Assembly (NCBI GenBank): GCA_021802825.1
Contig: JAJZRG010000016.1
Coordinates: 1-64,000 of the forward strand
DNA: 64,000 nt
Source: Chloroflexota bacterium
Lineage (GTDB): Bacteria > Chloroflexota > Limnocylindria > Limnocylindrales > CSP1-4
Reading direction: 5' to 3'
Positions 61,958 to 64,000 of the stretch are shown here, one piece after another. Under the pieces are notes generated by a model, which saw nothing but the letters and a program-made list of their open reading frames with translations, was not told the origin of the DNA and did no database searches. How positions within the stretch are numbered: the first letter of the stretch is position 1; every line of letters starts with the position of its first letter. Made by a program: the position numbers and the translations under genes.

Positions 61958-62958
61958 CGTGCCCATCCTGCAACGGCGGCGAACAGCGCCGCGATAACGA
62001 CGGAGGCCGGCAGCGTGACGAGCCAGGCGACGACGATCCGCATCGCCTGGCCCCAGCGGACCTGTCGATAGGCGGCGCTCGCGCCCGCGCCGACCAGCGC
62101 GGCCGTTGTTGACTGGGTCATCGACACCGGGGCGCCCAGGGCTGCGCCGCCGAACACCGCAAGGGCCGCCGACAGTTCGGCGATCCCAGTCTGCGCGGGC
62201 CGGGTGGGCGCGATACCGCGGCCGAGTGCCGTTCCGTAGCGCGGGACCCCGAGCAGCGCCCCGAGCCCGAACAGCACCCCGATCGCGACGAGCTCTAGCG
62301 GCTCCGGGCGGATGGTGGGCTCGACGGCCGTGGTCACCGCCGCCACCGAGAGCACCGCGATCATCTTCTGGCCGTCGTTCGCGGCGTAGGCGAGGCACTG
62401 GAGGAGGAAGCCGCCCACCCGCAGGATCGCCAGGCGCGCCTGCAGCGGGGCGCGGCGGGGCATGGCGGGCAGGAGACGCTGGAGAGCGAAGGCGAGGGCG
62501 CCGCTCGCCAAGGGAGCGACGGCGCCAGCGACGAGCGCGAGCAGCACGGAGCCCCAGCCCACCGCCAGCCCCGACCCGAGGCCCACGCCCACGATCGCCC
62601 CCGTGAGGGCCAGCGTAAGGCTAGTCGGCAGGCCCTGACGCTGGAGGACGAAGACGACGGCGACGGCCACGATCACCGCGGCCAGCAGCGCGGACCGGCC
62701 GCTGTCGCCCTCGAAGGCCACGAGGCGGTGGACGAACGTCGCGGCGACTTCCGTGCCCAGCAGCACGGGCCCGAGCGCGAGCACCACGGACAGGATCACG
62801 AGTGCCGCGAGCGGGCGGACAAAGCGGTCGCCGAGGTTGAGTGCGACGAGCGCCGCACCGTCGTTGGCGCCGCACACGAGTGCGAATGCGAGAGCGGCCA
62901 CGGTCAACACGGACAGAGCTCGGCCAATCCCCAGTCCCCTGCTACGGCAAGTCATCAT
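61954..62958 (-). CDS. pit: PiT-family inorganic phosphate transporter
   Basis: A 334-residue low-affinity phosphate permease with about ten helices. The duplicated PiT signature is visible as VCGANDGAALVALNLGD near residue 28 and LAYAANDGQKMIAVL in the second half. The start at ATG 62958 removes an unrelated 75-codon upstream stretch and is supported by TAGTCT eight bases upstream. It pairs with the overlapping DUF47 gene. Confidence 0.9.
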   Translation of the reverse strand: MMTCRSRGLGIGRALSVLTVAALAFALVCGANDGAALVALNLGDRFVRPLAALVILSVVLALGPVLLGTEVAATFVHRLVAFEGDSGRSALLAAVIVAVAVVFVLQRQGLPTSLTLALTGAIVGVGLGSGLAVGWGSVLLALVAGAVAPLASGALAFALQRLLPAMPRRAPLQARLAILRVGGFLLQCLAYAANDGQKMIAVLSVAAVTTAVEPTIRPEPLELVAIGVLFGLGALLGVPRYGTALGRGIAPTRPAQTGIAELSAALAVFGGAALGAPVSMTQSTTAALVGAGASAAYRQVRWGQAMRIVVAWLVTLPASVVIAALFAAVAGWAR

Positions 62959-62966
62959 GCCCTGCC

Positions 62967-62972
62967 AGACTA
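62967..62972 (-). promoter_or_regulatory. Leaderless-type -10 element of pit
   Basis: On the minus strand TAGTCT is followed by eight bases and ATG 62958. Confidence 0.4.
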
Positions 62973-63092
62973 CGGTTGGGCGGGCCGATCCAGGGTGATC
63001 GACGGAGTATATGGGCGCGACGTCGGCCGCCCGGGAGGCGACCCGCCCGCGGAGCGAAGCTGGTGCGTCACTCGCCTCCCAGCCCTGTCGCG

Positions 63093-63133
63093 CTGGCAGA
63101 AAGCAGCTGGCCGATGACACTGGCAGAAAGCAG
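63093..63133 (+). repeat. Two direct copies of CTGGCAGAAAGCAG
   Basis: CTGGCAGAAAGCAG occurs at 63093-63106 and 63120-63133, 27 bases apart, immediately upstream of the arsR -35 element. Position suggests an activator binding site. Confidence 0.55.
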
Positions 63134-63135
63134 GG

Positions 63136-63164
63136 TTGACACGTCTGTCGTGCGCGCCTAGGAT
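63136..63164 (+). promoter_or_regulatory. Strong promoter of arsR
   Basis: TTGACA (63136-63141), 17 bases, then TAGGAT (63159-63164): the best sigma70-type match in the window. The predicted start near 63171 falls inside the first operator. Confidence 0.75.
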
Positions 63165-63194
63165 CAACGCCGATTGATATCAACCGTCGTTGAT
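63163..63194. promoter_or_regulatory. Twin ArsR-type operators
   Basis: Two adjacent copies of ATCAA-N6-TTGAT (63163-63178 and 63179-63194) directly follow the -10 element and cover the start point. Symmetric AT-rich arms with a short spacer are typical of ArsR/SmtB dimers, so the adjacent arsR product is the likely ligand and the operon is probably autorepressed. Confidence 0.7.
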
Positions 63195-63232
63195 GCGACG
63201 GTCAGTCCAGCCCATAGGGAGCCAGCAGGCGC

Positions 63233-63595
63233 GTGTCACCCTCCCCGGCCCGGATCCGGAGCACCATCGCGAGCGTTGTCGAGGTACCTGACGACCTCCG
63301 CGAGCTGCGCAAGGTCCACAAGGTGCTCGCGGACGCGAACCGCCTGCGCATTCTGCGGCGGCTGGCCGACGGGCCCGCCACCGTGAACGACCTGGTCGAC
63401 GCCGTCGGCCTCTCGCAACCCCTCGTGTCGTGGCACCTGAGCAAGCTGCGCGAGGTCCACCTCGTCAGCGCCCGCCGCGTGGGCCGCGGGATCGTGCATA
63501 CCCTCGAGTTTGAGGCGTTCGAGGCCTTCGCGGCCCGCCAGTCGCGGGCGCTGGGCCTCGACACCGGAGCGACCCGAGGGAGGCAGGATCCGTGA
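63233..63595 (+). CDS. ArsR-family transcriptional regulator
   Basis: A 120-residue winged-helix repressor from GTG 63233. VHKVLADANRLRILRRLADGPATVNDLVDAVGLSQPLVSWHLSKLREVHLVSARRVGRGIVHTLE is the ArsR helix-turn-helix and wing. The metal motif ELCVCDL of true arsenic/cadmium sensors is absent (TVNDLVD instead), so it senses something else. Under a strong promoter with twin operators; the stop overlaps the GTG of the phosphatidyltransferase gene (GTGA), implying coupled expression. Confidence 0.9.
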   Translation: MSPSPARIRSTIASVVEVPDDLRELRKVHKVLADANRLRILRRLADGPATVNDLVDAVGLSQPLVSWHLSKLREVHLVSARRVGRGIVHTLEFEAFEAFAARQSRALGLDTGATRGRQDP

Positions 63596-64000
63596 GCGGC
63601 ACAATGATCTCGCCCGAGCTGCGGGCGAGGGTGAGGGGCCTGATGACCCCGATCGCGGTCGGACTGGGCAGACTCGGCCTGTCGCCGAACGCACTCACGG
63701 TCATCGGCTTCCTGATCGCCTGCATCGCCGCGGTCGCGGCCGGGCTCCAGGCGTGGCTGGCAGCGGGCATCCTCGTCATCGTCGGCGGCGTGTTCGACCT
63801 GTTCGACGGCGCGCTCGCGCGTGCGACGAACCAGGCGAGCAAGGCCGGGGCGTTCCTTGACTCCACCTTCGACCGGTGGGGCGAGGGCGTCGTCTACATC
63901 GGCATCGCCATCGGGTGCCAGGGCTCCGCGTTCAACCTCGGAGCAGTCCTGGCGACCGCGGCGATGCTCTCATCGTTCATGGTCAGCTACACGCGCGCCC
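63592..64000 (+). CDS. CDP-alcohol phosphatidyltransferase (partial, runs off the window)
   Basis: 136 codons are visible from GTG 63592. The catalytic CDP-OH-P motif D-x2-DG-x2-AR-x8-G-x3-D-x3-D is perfect (DLFDGALARATNQASKAG, then AFLDSTFD), with the first helices LTVIGFLIACIAAVAAGL and AGILVIVGGVFDL. The enzyme moves a phosphatidyl group from CDP-diacylglycerol to an alcohol. The N-terminus (LMTPIAVGLGRLGLSPNALT) resembles phosphatidylinositol-phosphate synthases of actinobacteria. The 3' end is beyond 64000. Confidence 0.92.
   Translation, partial: MSGTMISPELRARVRGLMTPIAVGLGRLGLSPNALTVIGFLIACIAAVAAGLQAWLAAGILVIVGGVFDLFDGALARATNQASKAGAFLDSTFDRWGEGVVYIGIAIGCQGSAFNLGAVLATAAMLSSFMVSYTRA

Overview
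This 64 kb window is one continuous, very GC-rich, densely packed bacterial chromosome segment with about 60 protein genes, many of them in ATGA/GTGA-overlapping operons. I see no rRNA, tRNA or CRISPR. GTG and TTG starts are frequent. At least seven genes have a -10-like hexamer (TAnnnT) only 6-8 bases before the start codon and no Shine-Dalgarno sequence, which is the signature of leaderless mRNAs. HspR and ClpB, KimA-type potassium carriers, a sortase-fold pair and an actinobacterial/Chloroflexota style of gene content suggest an uncultured Chloroflexota-like (or deep actinobacterial) organism. That assignment is an inference, not a demonstration.

Layout. 0.1-4.4 kb (minus): GNAT acetyltransferase, NYN-domain ribonuclease-like protein with a long basic tail, DNA polymerase III delta-prime, acylphosphatase. 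4.8-10.2 kb (plus): a complete branched-chain amino acid ABC importer livJ-H-M-G-F whose LivG carries a two-helix hydrophobic insertion. 10.3-13.7 kb: hpt, small conserved genes, a csoR gene with its own operator, and a HIT protein. 14-21.7 kb (plus): rsmG, a metallophosphoesterase, two tandem KimA-like potassium permeases, a universal stress protein and two TrkA-type regulatory subunits. 21.7-23.8 kb: a tandem repeat array interrupted by an IS110/IS1111-type element with 13-bp subterminal inverted repeats and a candidate bridge RNA. 23.8-31.3 kb (plus): a proteostasis cluster hsp20-hspR-lon-cbpA-clpB, followed by a CoA-type Nudix hydrolase. 32-41.4 kb: cupin and membrane protein, purH, class II fructose-1,6-bisphosphatase, a GGDEF/HD-GYP protein, an O-methyltransferase, an S51 peptidase, folK, and a MidA/NDUFAF7-type methyltransferase.

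41.6-56.4 kb (plus) is the most interesting part: a complex I operon in which the membrane arm and NuoB/C/D look normal but the electron-input arm is rebuilt. The order is nuoA-B-C-D-H, then a 219-aa protein joining the first half of NuoI to a cysteine-less NuoE fragment, then a NuoF homologue with an altered flavin/NADH site and one missing cluster ligand, then an 861-aa protein combining the NuoG-type [2Fe-2S] domain, a GltD-like FAD/NAD(P)H oxidoreductase and C-terminal ferredoxin clusters ending in what looks like the second half of NuoI, then nuoJ-K-L-M-N. No ordinary nuoE, nuoG or nuoI is present. The MidA/NDUFAF7 gene next to it probably modifies NuoD.

56.5-64 kb: a Pro/Ser-rich membrane protein, two sortase-fold proteins with serine in place of the catalytic cysteine, a CorA-type channel with GMS instead of GMN, a DHA2 drug-efflux transporter, a PiT phosphate transporter with its DUF47 partner, and an ArsR-type regulator, under a strong promoter with twin operators, translationally coupled to a CDP-alcohol phosphatidyltransferase cut by the window end. 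A ~94-bp dispersed repeat occurs at the left edge and again at 32.06 kb.
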